From Fragum whitleyi (Eukaryota; Mollusca; Bivalvia; Cardiida; Cardiidae): a DNA stretch of 64,000 nucleotides. Shown here piece after piece: positions 1-11,985 of this stretch; the stretch's first letter is position 1; each line of letters opens with the position of its first letter. The notes beneath the pieces were generated by a model. The model saw only the letters and a program-made list of their open reading frames with translations, had not been told where the DNA came from and searched no databases. The stretch lies in assembly GCA_948146395.1 (NCBI GenBank), contig OX411543.1, positions 29,279,558 to 29,343,557 on the forward strand, written 5' to 3'. A program made the position numbers and the translations under genes.

Positions 1-74
1 TGATCTCAATCCTATTTTTGGAAGTCTATTCACCTGTTAACATGTTTTTAAACTTACCAAATCTTAAGAAAGTT

Positions 75-192
75 TAATCCCTGCTTTTAACGTGCCTGTA
101 ATTTTATGATTGAGAAAACATTGTGAAAAAAGAAGAAATTGCTTCTGACAAGCAATTTCTTCTTTTTCCACACTATTTTCTACCCTACTGAA
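75..192 (+). repeat. ~118-bp segment shared, inverted, with 34205-34324
   Basis: This segment is nearly identical to the reverse complement of 34205-34324. Inside it is a perfect 13-bp hairpin (132-144 against 150-162, 5-nt loop). The other copy lies just outside the presumed 3' splice site of the receptor ectodomain exon. It could be a hairpin MITE inserted twice, or a relic of a duplicated receptor intron. Homology ends abruptly near 192. Confidence 0.75.
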
Positions 193-1215
193 TGGTTATT
201 TTTCAAATTAAAAACACTTTAATTTTTCGTCTGAAAAACCTTTGAATTTGGACAGGTCCAAAATTTTGTAAAACAGGAAAGGGTTAAGATGGCAATCTTG
301 AAAAAAAAAGGATTAGAAAAGATAGCATACCACTTTGAATTCACTTTGGAAAAACAAAATGCTTTTAGTTATAAGCATTTTCTTCTTTGACAAAAGCAAT
401 TTGATGAATTGAATACTTTGAAATTCTAAAGATGTGAAAACTTGAGCCAGATTTTTTGAAAGGTGAAAAAAAAGGGCAATTTGAAATAAAATTTAAGATT
501 AACAGGACAAGGGTTAATACAGTCATGCACTGTATCCTGGATTTCTTTGTTGTTCCTTGTTAAGATGCTGGGGCACGTTTTACTATACTTCTTACGAAAA
601 AAATTGATCATAAGTCAAAATCACAAATCGTAATGTTGTTTTCATTCAATGTTAGATTCTGCCTTGCAATATCTTGTTGGAATTGTCTTTAGAAGATGAT
701 TCTAATGAGATATTGCATTGCAGAATTCCATATTTAGTTACTATTGTAGAAGCAATTTTCATTTTGACTTATGCAAAAAATGATCTGAAGATCTTTAGTA
801 AAACGGGCCCCAGATTTCTATTGTTGATGTTGTTTCTTACATGTGTCTGCTCTTCTTGCTTGTTGTAAGCTTTTGAATTGAAGTGTAAACTGGTTTCAGG
901 TAAAAGGAGTCCTAGATTAGAGCCTGTGCTTGACATTTCCAACATTTTCAAATGTGCTTGAGGCAAAGACTCTGGCCAGTCTGTGCATCTGCATAGTCTG
1001 ACCGGATTCCTCACTATGCAAATTGTAGATAAAAAAGGTTTCAAAGTATCTGCAGATAACCAAGCAGTCTTTAAATTACTCTTTGTAACTGTATTCGCTG
1101 CTATATGTTTGCAACTCACACAAATGTAATATTGATGGAAATGTCACCCACAGGCTTATTTCATCTAACTATAAAGTGCTAAAGCAGCCAAACTTGATAG
1201 TACATTCTCATTTTT
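193..1215. other. no recognisable gene
   Basis: AT-rich sequence. Open frames are short, and I see no conserved protein motif or splice-bounded exon in either strand. A stretch near 960-1010 resembles short imperfect repeats seen again near 59863 and 57253 (motif CTGATCAGACTG-like), which suggests old dispersed repeats. Confidence 0.5.
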
Positions 1216-2179
1216 AGCTCCACTGGCTGAAAGCCACTGGGGCTATTGTCATGGCGTTGTGTCCATCGTGCAGTCGTATGTCCGTCCGTCCGGTTGTAAA
1301 CTTTTTTTTTTTAAAATCTTCTCAGAAACTACTGGATGAATTTCAACCAAACTTCACAGGAATGATCCTTGGGTGAGCCTCTTTCAAAGAAGAAATTTTG
1401 ATCCAATGAAAACATGGATTTAATGGGCGTGGCTAATTTCCAAATATAGTAAAAAGTGAGTTTTCTGAGATTCTAATAGATGGATACCAATAAAATTGTA
1501 CATGAACGATCCTTGGGTGACCCTTTATCAGTCTGCTAAAAACCATCGTGATCAGATGAAAAATATGCATTTTATTGGCAGAGGTCATTTCTCTATATGT
1601 TATATAGTGGAAACTTTGCAATTCATTTTCTCAGAGTGTAATTGATGGATATCGACCAAATTTCACTGGAATGATCCATGAGTGAACATTTATCAGTCTA
1701 CCAAAAAATAATGGGATCAGATGAAAAAATATGTATTTTATGGGCAGAGGTCATTACTCTATATCTTATATAGTGGAAACTTCGAAAATCAATTTCTCAG
1801 AATGTAATTGATGGATATCAACCAAATTTCACTGGAATGATCCTTGAGTAACCCTTTTAACAATCTACCAAAAACCATTGTGATCGGATGAAAAATATGT
1901 CTTTTATGGGCGGAGATCATTTCTCTATATGATATATAGTGGAAACTTAAAAAACCATTTTCTCAGAATGTAATGGATGGATATCAACCAAATTCCACTG
2001 GAATGATCCTTGAGTGAACATTTATCAGTTTACCAAAAATTATTGTGATCAGATGAAAAATAAGTCTTTTATGGGCAGAGGTCATCTGAGTACAACCCAA
2101 AATATCTTAAAATCTTAGATTTGCTATTTCAAGAATTTCAAGCCTGTGGAGCAACTCAAGCCAATTCATGGCTTTCTAG
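1216..2179 (+). mobile_element. family-1 Helentron/DINE-like element, diverged copy
   Basis: It starts with AGCTCCACTGGC, folding on GCCACTGGGGCT (5' hairpin). A Cys/Gly-free GTCCGTCCGTCC microsatellite-like stretch follows, then several ~165-bp imperfect repeat units (TTCTCAGA...GATGGATATC...), ending in a small hairpin (CCAATTCATGG) and CTAG. It is flanked by T-runs on both sides (TTTTT before, TT after), as in the three full-length copies at 28592, 52474 and 61989. There is no coding capacity. Confidence 0.75.
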
Positions 2180-2972
2180 TTATTAGCTCAGGTGTTTTTG
2201 GAGAAAACCCAAGGTATTGCTATAGCCTTGGTGTCGTCTACCTTGTTGTTGTTGTTGCAGTTGTCTTTGTGTGAAAACTTTGACATTTTGTTATATCTCC
2301 TGAAGGCGATCACTTAAAACTTGGCACACATGTTCACCATCAAAAGAGCAACCTATACTGTCAAGGTGGATAACTCTTGATGCATTTTGTGCATTTTTTT
2401 TCTACCACCCAGCACTCAACAATTGAGTGTAGGCACCAGTACGCGGTGCTCTTGTTGAAACTACAGTAAAACCTGTAAAGAGGCCACTTGTTCCTACTTG
2501 TTCACATTCCTGAAATAAACGCCAAAAAATGCAATCAGTGAAATTGAAAATTTGATAGATGAAAAAAATTTGTAAAAAGCTCTGGTTGAATTGGTAACCA
2601 GTTCTTCTGAACATAGGCAAAATTAAATGGGTTCATTGTATATAAGCATTAAAAAGAAGGAGCATGTCTGAACAAGTAATGACATTGCAGAACTCTATAG
2701 TTAGGTGAAATCTGAGACTACTGATGCCTGAAACTAAACTGATTATCTGTCAGATAAAAGAGACCGTCTGGAGACCTCTCTATTAGTAAGAGGTTAAAAG
2801 ATCAAAGTAAATGTGATATTTGATCTACAGCAGTCAGAAAATGGTCTGAAATTACTATGTGACTGGCCTCTATTTTAGCATGACAAGAAGTAATTATTGG
2901 ATAATTGTCTCCCCTTTTACTTGAAGTGTTCAATTTTTGATGCAATTTTTGTACCTTCCGTTAAGGATTTTA
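2180..2972. other. no gene; old repeat fragments
   Basis: Around 2275-2400 the sequence resembles the 'TATATCTCCTAAA...ACTTGGCACA' units of the tandem-repeat elements further right (17.3-18.5 kb), so this is probably a decayed fragment. The remainder is unassigned. Confidence 0.4.
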
Positions 2973-3570
2973 AGCTCCACTGGCCCAAGGCCACTGGGGC
3001 TATTGTCATGGCGCTGTGTTTGTCGTGCGTGCCTCCGTGAATCTGTGCCTCCAGGTGTAAACTTTTTTTTTTAAAAAACTTCTCAGAAACTACTGGTTGA
3101 AAGTCAACCAAACCACAGGAATGATCCTTGGGTGACCCTCTTTCAAAGTTATTCAAGAAATTTTGATCCAATGAAATGGGCATGGCTAATTTCCAAATAT
3201 GGTAAAAAGTGAGTTTTCTCAGATTCAAATTGATGGATACCAAATAAATTTTACAAGAATGATCCTTTGTTGACCCTTTATTAGTCTACAAAAAAATTGT
3301 TGTGATCGAATGAAAAATATGTCTTTTATGATCGTGTCATTTCTCTGTTATCATGCAGCCAAAAATTATTGTGATTGGATGAAAAATATGTATTTTATGG
3401 GTGGAGGTCATTCTTCTATATGTTATATAGTGGCAACTTTGAAAATCATTTTCGACATCAGTCCTAAACCGAACCTAAAATATTTAAAAATCTAGTCAAA
3501 ACTTTTATTTGCTAGCTATTACAAGAATTTCAAGCCTGTGGAGCAACTCAGGCCATTCATGGCTCTCTAA
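2973..3570 (+). mobile_element. family-1 Helentron/DINE-like element, internally shortened
   Basis: The 5' end is AGCTCCACTGGCCCAAGGCCACTGGGGCT-like, with the same hairpin. The 3' end carries the CCATTCATGG hairpin followed by CTAA in place of CTAG. It has fewer internal ~165-bp units than the full-length copies. Confidence 0.7.
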
Positions 3571-3973
3571 TTGTAAGTAAAGTATTTTTTTTATATCTTA
3601 ATATTATCCTGCTTCTTTACTTTTGAAGAAGATATTGTTAGAAAAAACCAAAACAATTATTTAACTCCAACCCTGAAATTAAAATGTGACTGGCCTGAAG
3701 GTTTTGGTGGTAACAAAATGATACTTTTGGCTTTAAACAGATGGTCTTTTTTTAGCCTGACAAGATAAATTATTAGATGATTGTCTGCCTTTTTCCTTGA
3801 ACTGTGTTCAATCTTTGATGCAATATTTTTTGTAACTTCTGTTATTAAGGATACTTGTAAATAAAGTCTTTTTATATATTAAGGCTATTGTGGTTCTTTA
3901 CTTATGAAGAAGATATTGTTAGATAAACCAAAACATTTATATACAACCACCCCCTCCCTGAATAAATGTTTTC
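3571..3973. other. no gene; local direct duplication
   Basis: 3580-3660 and 3855-3940 share a similar 'TCTTTTTATAT...AAGAAGATATTGTTAGA' stretch, and two GTGACTGGCCT-type stretches (2855-2870 and 3690-3700) recur. No coding signal. Confidence 0.4.
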
Positions 3974-4390
3974 AGCTCCACTGACTGAATGTCATTAGGG
4001 TTTTTGTCTATGGTTGTGAATGTTTGAACTTTCGTCCATAAAACTTAACTCGAGGGGTCAGCGCAACACTAATTAATAGGCACTTACAATAGTGTTGCGC
4101 TGACCCCTCAAACTGTAAAATTTTTTTCCTCATAAACTCTTGGATGGATTGCCAACTGAGTTTCACATCTTTACAACAACCTTCTATCAGTTATTTTAAC
4201 TGACCTGTTTAAAAACATAGCTTTTATGAGCAAGGTCTATTTCTGTTAATGGTAAAAAATGTAACTTTTCTCACAACTTGAAAGACGGATTTCAACCAAA
4301 CCACAGGTATTATTCTTGAATGTCCATGTATCAGACTGGTAAAGATATTGTGATAGTAAGAATATCATTTATTGTCTGTTGTTTACATAA
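3974..4390 (+). mobile_element. degenerate family-1 element carrying a hairpin insertion
   Basis: It begins AGCTCCACTGACTG with the family-1 5' pattern. It continues with recognisable units (GGATGGATT..CAACTGAGTTTCAC, ...GGATTTCAACCAAACCACAGG) but is heavily mutated. A perfect 20-bp inverted repeat sits inside it. Confidence 0.5.
4052..4109. repeat. perfect 20-bp inverted repeat (hairpin)
   Basis: GAGGGGTCAGCGCAACACTA at 4052-4071 is perfectly complementary to 4090-4109, with an 18-nt loop. The GC content stands out from the surroundings. It is most likely a tiny foldback/MITE insertion in the degenerate element around it. Confidence 0.85.
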
Positions 4391-6170
4391 TGTTCTCAGA
4401 ACAACTACCGTATTTTCCAGACAATTACCTGCACTTACATATAGGCCACAACTGTATTTTTTCACTACTTAAAAATATTATCAACAGATAGGCTGCTCCG
4501 GCGCTACCTATATTTCAGACATGTGATATCTCCCGATCGTTGCGTATTCTCCCGATATTTTACCCTTCCTCCCGCTCTCCCGATCAGGAGACCATTTCTC
4601 CCGACCTGAGAAAAAATAAAAAAAAAAAAAAAAAAAAATTGGAAGCAAAAAAATGCAAATCGCCGGTCTGAAGGCTCGAATGGCGAGTGAAAAATCCAAT
4701 ATCGGGTAAAGCGTTGTTTATCTGTCTGGAAGTGTCATCGTTTATCGTCGTCGGGTAGATCAACTATTGCCGACAAACGGGTGCTACTGTACCTATCACC
4801 CTTCACACTGTATACAGAATGTATTGATGACGATCAGCAATTTCAATATTAACCTTTCTTAGAAAGAGTGAAACGTTGTTTCCCATTATTACTTATAAAA
4901 ATGTGGTGGATACAAGTTAAGCTGTGATTAGATTTTTGTCACTTACATGTACTTTGAAAAATTAAAATGGTTGTAAACACAGTAAATTTCCGCCGTATTT
5001 TAATATCCTATTCCAAAAAGCCGCTAACAATTTCCTCTTTTCGCGACAAGCATCATGAAGGAAAAGGTCAAACATAATATGCAAAGCGACGCTCACACGA
5101 CCTTGGTAAAATTAGGCCGCATCGCAGAAAAACCCTCGTGTCGTAACACGTGATTGAGTAAAATAAGAAGCGGTCATACTTTAATTCCGACGCAGATATT
5201 TATTTAGTGGATATGTTGTGCCCGTTCTTGGGAAATTGGCCATTCTCATGATTGAGCAACCGTTGATTGCCCGTTCTTAAGAATGGATGCTAAATCTTAA
5301 GATTGAGCAAATATATTTATAACCTTCGTTTACAATTGAAATACATAATCAAAACTGCTTTTATCATACGAACATAAATTAACAAGGAGAAATGTTTATT
5401 CGATTAACAAAAAAAGTTTAAATTACCCACTTTGATAACGATAAAATGAACACTTTTCCCTGTGTTCTGTGAAATCAAGTTCGGCAACAAAAACGAAAAA
5501 AATGATACAGATCTATTATTTCAGGATCTTTCGTAAATGACATCGCAGAGTATGTATTATCTAGTTTTGTTAATTATGAATCTCGGTCCGTCCGCCCCAC
5601 ATCCATTTCGCAATAATTCCTGTTCGCCCCGGGTCGTTCGCCGAAAATCCCGTTCGACCCCTCTTTTCAGTAAAATATAAATTGCTTAGCGGTGTTTTGT
5701 TAATTCTTATGTTAATTATTTTCATAATAGAAATGATATCAACAAGATCCTTGTTTCTCTGTTAAGAAATTCTCCACACATTTTTTAGGTTCAAGTAAAA
5801 ATGAGGCAAGACTTAGGATAATTCATTTGATAAAAAGAAAAAATAAATTATTATCGGTATTCTTTATTAATTCAAAGCTTTTTTTTGGGGAGGGGGGGTT
5901 CATGTCATAAGAATGTACTCTCTGTTTTCTTTAGTTGATAAATAATAATAAAAATAATAATAAAACATATGTATTTAATATATTTAATCAAATAATAGTT
6001 AATCCAACATACACAGATTGAATGAAGTAAAAAAATAATAGAATATTCAATTTCTTTTAAATTTTGAAATTTGATAGCAGATAGAAATTGCAAAATTAAT
6101 CTATCAGATACAAGGTAAACAAGCAAAAACTACTAAGATGATGTTCATTTTGGTCACAATACTTCGACAA
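4391..6170. other. no recognisable gene
   Basis: Contains an A-run at about 4614-4638 flanked by CTCCCGAT-type short repeats. At 5210-5300 there are short imperfect inverted repeats (CCCGTTCTT / AAGAATGG) that recur near 20570-20640. The stretch from 5900 is AAT-rich. No supported exon or element boundaries. Confidence 0.4.
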
Positions 6171-6230
6171 AATGTGTAGAACATGTAGTCTGATAAATTC
6201 AATTGGTTGGGCAGAAACAAATAGAGGGAA

Positions 6231-6540
6231 TCGACCGGTCTTAAAATTCATCCCGGGACGCACCAGGACACCCCAGGACTTAATGAGGCATCCCGGAACA
6301 CATCATATAATGAGATATGTCATTACACTGATAAAACGGCTTGTCCCGAGGTTTATTAAACACGCACAAAGGTAATTTTACATGAGTCCCGGGATGGTTT
6401 GAATTCTTATTTTTATTTTACCAAGTGTACATTTATATAATCAATTTCATATTGCCTAATGATTTTAGTTAGCTTATTTTTTAGTTATGAAATTTCCCGG
6501 GGTGGCCCGTTGTGTCCCGGGGTGATTATCAAAACCCAGA
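6231..6540. repeat. possible MITE with CCCGGG-rich imperfect ends
   Basis: The left end (ATCCCGGGACGCACCAGGAC) and the reverse complement of the right end (ACCCCGGGACACAACGGG) are imperfect inverted repeats about 300 bp apart. Additional CCCGGGA blocks lie inside. No second copy is visible in this window. Confidence 0.35.
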
Positions 6541-7514
6541 ATCGCCTCACCTTTTGGTCAATCCATTTAATAAACCCAGGGCAAAACACAGTGTAAAGAG
6601 GGTAAATGGACCTGTTACCTTAATTTTCATGCATTTGAGGACCAGTATAACATGAAGAAGGCAACAACATTTCAGAGGCACCTTTTTTATGTGGTAAGTA
6701 GTCATTTATGTGATTGTGAGCGAGACATCAATTCAACATGTCTATATATAATCTCTTCTGAAGAGACAATCAAGCTCAGGAACCATAAGTTTGCGTACTT
6801 GAATAAAAGATAACTACATTTCCTACATCTTTGATTCATATATCACCCTGTTATATGAAAGTATTGTGACTACAACTTATTCAATAAGTACACCTCTGCC
6901 CTTTTTTAAGTCTTCTCATATTGGATATCATATGGAAAAAGGTGGTAAATAATCACAAAATACATCCTTTAAACTGTTGGATTTCCTTATATGAAAATCA
7001 ACAAAGGAAAATAGCTCAGAAATTGAAAAATATGTAGAGGTACAATTCTTATGCACTACACTCCATAATCATGAGAGATAAAGCTATGTAAATTTACGAT
7101 TCTTGTGCACTTTACTCTGTAATCATGGAAAATAGAGGAAAATAACCGCTTAGTTACAAGTCAATTGGATATAGGTAGACAGAGATAAACTCTGGACAGA
7201 TTAACAGACAACAGGCACTGGAATGCTGGGACATCATGGATGATCACATAATAATATGTCCTGTCTTCTGACAGCCTTATAAAAAGGAAGTTGCTAGCCC
7301 CATTGTTTTATAATACAAGACACGGTGGCTTAACAGTCCTCAATGGACAGACATTAGATTTCCAGGATTTTTTTTTCTTCAAAAAATCAGAAACCACCAT
7401 GACATCAAAAAGCAGTCATACAAATTCAAACATTCCGTCCACACATAAAATACTTTTCATTGGAAAGTTTCATGTTAATCTAAATTTTGATCTCCTTTTT
7501 CATGCGACACTTGA
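6541..7514. other. no recognisable gene
   Basis: AT-rich, with only short open frames that lack start context or splice-like boundaries. No repeat relation to the rest of the window was noticed. Confidence 0.4.
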
Positions 7515-7760
7515 TTAAATGAATTTGTCTTCCACCAATAAAAAAAATGGAAATACGTGTGCCTGATTTGGATCATCAGCTGATATTTCTTCTTCCGCAA
7601 ATGGGTTGATAATCATATGCCTTTGTGGGATAGCAGCTGAAGGCAATGAAAGGATGTTATGGAAGTAAGGGTAAGAGAAATACAAGGAATCCATTGATAG
7701 ATGCTCCAGCCGCACACATTCTTTCTGACATGTATTTGTTCTTACAAATTGGATTGGTAG
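7515..7760 (+). repeat. SINE body fragment without tRNA head
   Basis: Shares the body of the SINEs at 12673, 16200 and 19653: TTGATAATCATA..CCT..GTGGGATAGCAGCTG, a GGATG..ATGGAAGTA block, and AAATAC.AGGAATCCATTGATAG.TGCTCCAG. The tRNA-like promoter region is missing or unrecognisable. Confidence 0.65.
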
Positions 7761-8440
7761 TCATTAACCTATGGGGGATACTGTAAAAGCTTTAAAAGAA
7801 CCTCAGGGTTCTATAAGAATCATTGTATTTCCATTAAAAAGGGATGGGCTTTTATTGGAGTCTACCCTGTATACTTTTCTATTACAACGGTGAAAAATTG
7901 CCAAAAATAAACATAATTTTCTCAAAATAGTAACATTTGATTGAGGGAAAGGCACAAAAAACATCTTGAAATTTTAGTGACATTGATTTTGTGGACATGT
8001 GCTTTTGTTAGATAGGCTTCAGTATTTTGAAAAATCACATAAAAAAGGCTGAATAACAATTTCAACCTCATATGAGAAGGATGGGGGTTTATAAGAGCAT
8101 GGGCTCTATTAGAATTTTTATGGTAAGAAGTTGAATTGTTAAATAGGATATCATGGTAGTTGCACTTGTGATCACTTGAGTTATTACAGGTCAAGGATAA
8201 AGCATAGAAAACAAGCTAAATGAGGTTATTATCAGTTTAATGCAGATGCCTCTGAAACTTTTCAAAATGAAGGTTAAAATTCCAATTTATCATTTTAATA
8301 AAATTCAACATTTTTCTCTTTTTTTGCATCTTTTAGTGTTCATTTATTTGTCATTTAAATGGGGTTTGGGCACTTGTATTTATTGTGATGAATGTTGAGC
8401 CTATCTTTCTATATAGTACAACCATATATATAAATATATA
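7761..8440. other. no recognisable gene
   Basis: No conserved coding frame. An AT dinucleotide-like stretch (TATATATAAATATATATA) abuts the MITE that starts at 8441. Confidence 0.4.
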
Positions 8441-8704
8441 TATGACCTGTCACACAAAAAGGGAACATCTGAGTTACGCGTAAAGTGTTGACCGTAGTCA
8501 GACCTCCCGTACTGAGCAGACTGACTAGGGTCAAAACTTTTTGCACCATGCTTATTTTCTGAATCTAGAATATTGAATCTACCTTCCAGTGAAGGAATGT
8601 TAGAAATGAGACTTCTGGTTGACCTATGCTGGATCAAAACTCTTTTTCAATAATTCATTTTACAGAATTCCTGGATGGTCCCTTTTTGCGTGACGGGTCA
8701 CATA
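8441..8704. mobile_element. MITE, ~264 bp, GTGACC-type TIRs (copy 1)
   Basis: The ends form ~30-bp imperfect terminal inverted repeats (left TATGACCTGTCACACAAAAA; right, complemented, TATGTGACCCGTCACGCAAA). The interior (GACTAGGGTCAAAA, TTGACCTATGCTGGA) matches the second copy at 16509-16767. Both are non-coding. Confidence 0.85.
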
Positions 8705-9456
8705 ATATAACCCTAGCTTCCATTCAACTTGGGTAAAGAACTTGTCATTTTACCTTTTTTTTTAGACTATGTACAATGTAGGGGGCCTACAAGACTTATT
8801 AAGTGCCATAAAGACATTTTTGATAAGTTTCAGGTGAAAAGTGCTTGAGTCACTTTAAACTTTAAAAAACCCAGGATTGATAGCCTGCATAATTCACTTG
8901 AAAACATTTGAGCAAATTGTGCTTGAAACTGTTAAGATTCAATAAATTGCAAGTTTTGCTACAGTTTTTTTTAATATAAAATATGATATATATCTATTAA
9001 AGATAATAAAAATGACAACAAACAATCAAAGCTGGCAAATGAATGGAAAAAATGATGATAGACTCAGAATAGACTTTCCAGTCTATAACAATAACAACAG
9101 CAACAACAACAACATCAACACTCTCTTCATGCAGACAGCGTTGACAAATTAGAACTACATGTACATAACAATCTAAATCAGTCATCAACAGTCAATATGT
9201 AGTAGACATGTACTAAAAATAGGTATAGAATTTTACGGGCCTTGCAGAAAATACAGTCAATTAACCAGTTCAGGTCCACTTTCCCTTTGAAAGCTCTGCT
9301 TGACTCAATTTTCTTGTATCATATTGTTCTTCAAAATAAGCCATAGTTAATTGCACTACAATAAGTGTGATATAAATAAATTGCCTAAAATTGAGTGACA
9401 AATTTAACCAATTCTGGTCCAATTCAACCAGTTTAGAATTTCTTACCATTTCTTAC
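8705..9456. other. no gene; short (AAC)n-like tract
   Basis: A degenerate (AAC)n microsatellite lies at about 9085-9120. Otherwise this is AT-rich sequence with no supported feature. Confidence 0.4.
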
Positions 9457-9612
9457 CATCCTAGACCTCGGAGGTAGGCAGTATCTGCCTTTCATGATGC
9501 ATTTCGACATTGAAATCATAGATTTGAACCGTTGTTTACGCTGGGAACATAGCAAAGAACCAGGGGTGTATGGATTACCACTGCCAGGGAAAGATTCAAA
9601 ATACTTTTTTAT
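9457..9612 (-). CDS. candidate internal exon, unknown protein
   Basis: On the minus strand an open stretch of exactly 52 codons is bounded by a good acceptor (TTTCTCAG, exon from 9612) and a good donor (ATG|GTAAGA, exon to 9457). Both boundaries are phase 0. A second GTAAGA lies 10 bp downstream, so there are tandem donors. The encoded segment reads like real protein (…YFESFPGSGNPYTPGS…, …MKGRYCLPPRSRM) with moderate complexity. I do not recognise the family and see no partner exon nearby. It might equally be a fortuitous open frame; confidence rests only on the splice bounds, phase symmetry and composition. Confidence 0.4.
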
Positions 9613-9950
9613 CTGAGAAATGCTATTCATTGATGATCACTTGTGGTATTGAAAATTTTTTGTAAAGTTAGAATAATTTTAATAATGATTTTTACTCGAT
9701 TCCTCAGAACGATTGCATTTCAATATGAATAATATCAATTTTGAGAATATAAATGATACTTGCACAAGGATTGAGTTTTGAAACAAAATCATTTGAGAAA
9801 TCTCTAGAGATACTTCTTCAATGAATTTTAGCCCATACTATGCTACAAATATCTCAAGTCTTCAAAAGTATTATTCCAAAGATGATTTTTTAATTATTTC
9901 TTTTCCATTTTGAGACAACCCCCAAACAGGTGGACCAGAACTTGTTAACC
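9613..9950. other. no recognisable gene
   Basis: AT-rich sequence between the candidate exon and the MITE fragment. Nothing identified. Confidence 0.4.
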
Positions 9951-10000
9951 CTTATGCTGAGCCCGGAATATTCCTGCTTTGTTGGAACGAAACTAGCTGT
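9951..10000 (-). repeat. truncated end of the TTAA-flanked MITE
   Basis: TTAACCCTTATGCTGAGCCC followed by GGAATATTCCTGCTT matches the complemented right end of the elements at 14095-14331 and 59489-59736. Only one terminus is preserved. Confidence 0.6.
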
Positions 10001-10417
10001 TTTGTTTCCAGGTTTTTCTCACGTGATCAGTTCGGCGACGCCATGCTAGATTGTTGGGTTTCGTCACGACGTTTTTCAAAATTTGCAGCTTTCTTCCACC
10101 ACCTGTGTATGTATGCAATAAAGACAAGGCTTTTTAATTCACCATTTAAGATTATTTGCCATTTCGGAGGCTTTAAATACGCTTCCATGACCTGTTTGCA
10201 GCAATGATTTGCACAAGTTGTCTCCCTTGTCACGCAAATTCTGTTTACTTTCACTTTTGCTTGAATGCATCGTAAGAACAATATTTCAGACTGTCATAGT
10301 AATTATTATCATTTTATTAATCAATGCCTTTTATGGCCTATATTCACACTCAGAATTTTAGTTTTGACAATAATATGCAGCTTTAATAAAAGCGAAAGTA
10401 GAACATAAAGGTACACT
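10001..10417. other. no recognisable gene
   Basis: Includes an 84-codon open frame on the minus strand (10027-10281) without recognisable motifs or convincing splice bounds. Confidence 0.35.
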
Positions 10418-10895
10418 CATGTCGGGTAATCCTGCGCGTCGTCTAAAGCTGCGCAGCTATATGACGTCATGTAAACTAAGAAAATGGCCGCTGAACATAA
10501 AAGCAGAACAAGCTATTTTTCATACTCAAAATTCGATCAATTTCACCATTTTAAACAACACAGTCCATGTGTATATTTTAAAGCAAAAAAAATTCCCGCT
10601 TTGTCTCAAGTATTTTCCAGTTTAATATTAATAGATTACGGACATTAATTTTAGGTGCTTTCCTGGACTGCGCAGGTTTAGCCGACGAAAACTGTGTTGA
10701 TAATACGCGACGGTGCCTCTGTTCATAACTGGATTGTGTAATTGTAGTGACATTTTTTTCTAGATAAAATGTTTTTTACATAGCCGAAATGGTAAACGAG
10801 TACAGTCATGTATTGATTTTTTTGTACAGCGGATATCTTTACACGAATTTTGTACTTGACTTTCTTAAGTGCGCAGGGTTAGCCGACAGCACTGT
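10418..10895. repeat. TGCGCAGG.TTAGCCGAC terminal-type repeats
   Basis: GTCGGGTAATCCTGCGCG (about 10419) is inverted relative to TGCGCAGGTTTAGCCGAC (about 10670) and TGCGCAGGGTTAGCCGAC (about 10870). The pattern suggests a small TIR element with a duplicated right end. It contains a TGACGTCA palindrome and a 54-codon ATG frame in good start context (from about 10495) with no recognisable homology. Confidence 0.4.
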
Positions 10896-11199
10896 ACTTG
10901 CAAGTCATGTAGAATTTGTCTCAAAATACAGTGTAGACCCTGATCAGTTTGCACATTTATTAGCATAGGCACACTGCAACCTTTGATATGTGTAATTGAT
11001 CATGGTATATACTTCCTGGAATATTTCTCTTCAAAGAATAGCTTAGTAAGAATTTCCTTTGTGTATTTACAGCTTTTACCACACACTTCATAATGGTATT
11101 AAACTTCATGCAAGAAATTAAAGGTTGTTCTAAATTTGGAGGCATGACAGTAAAAGACTGCGAACAATTGAAGAAGAAGCTTATATAAATAGAAGAACT

Positions 11200-11985
11200 A
11201 TGATGTCTGACACAGAGAAAATGCAGGTTAATGCAGATCAAAATAGTATTCAGGACTCTGTGTCTAAGTTAAGAAGATCAAAATTGACTTTGGCTTATGC
11301 GGAGAGAGAGATGGAATTGAAACAAAATAAGGCACTTTTGGAAGAAAATGAGACTATAATGAAGGCCAAATTAAGGAGGCAAACAGTTGAGATAGAAAGC
11401 AAACTTGAACTTTCAAACAAACAGAAGGAATTGGAACTGTCAGAATTGGAACTTAATTTTGAGAATGATTTGTTAAATAGTTTTCCTCAAGCACCAGAGC
11501 CTGATAAATTTGAATCGAAATATTTCGCGACACCATACCATGAAAGACCAAAACCGGTGCTACAACTAGACTTCAATTTTGACAATGAACCTCCGATGAA
11601 GTCTGAACCTCAAATTTGGTAGGAACCTCAAGCTCAGTCTGAACCTCAAGTTCAGTCGGAACCTCAAGTTCGACAAACCAGGCTTAACCGTCTAGTGAGT
11701 CCCTTTATTCTGGGTGATAATTATCATCAGTTATCAAATTTCTTGATTAAGAAAGACTTATCCCTTCAAAGACTAATGAATTTTGATGATCTGCATGAGA
11801 CATTTCCATTGTGGAAAAGCATGTTTAAGTCAATAACCAATGAGATTCAAGTGTCCCCAAATGAGGAGTTTGATTTGTTGATAAGATATCTAGGTCAAGA
11901 GTCTAGACAATATGGGTCAAGTGGGGTCAAAAATGAGGTCAAGGGGTCAAATTTATTGAAATCTTTGTGTGCACTCTTTGATTAA
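11200..11985 (+). pseudogene. gag-like ORF, BEL/Pao-type retrotransposon relic
   Basis: One reading frame runs from ATG 11200 to about 11985, interrupted by a single in-frame TAG at 11620-11622. The N-terminal ~100 residues are a charged predicted coiled coil (repeated EL/LE heptads). A short SEPQ-type repeat follows, then a segment (FLIKKDLSLQRL…, …FPLWKSMFKSI, LLIRYLGQES) that resembles the DUF1759/gag region of BEL/Pao elements. The amber lies inside the SEPQ repeat, where sister units have TCG at the equivalent position, so a single substitution explains it. No protease, reverse transcriptase or LTR is seen nearby. It could be a decayed retroelement or a captured gag gene. The family assignment is from memory of motif pattern, not from a search. 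Confidence 0.55.

Noticed and set aside
4052..4109. Transcription terminator hairpin
   Set aside because: No upstream gene and a eukaryotic setting; better read as a foldback insertion.
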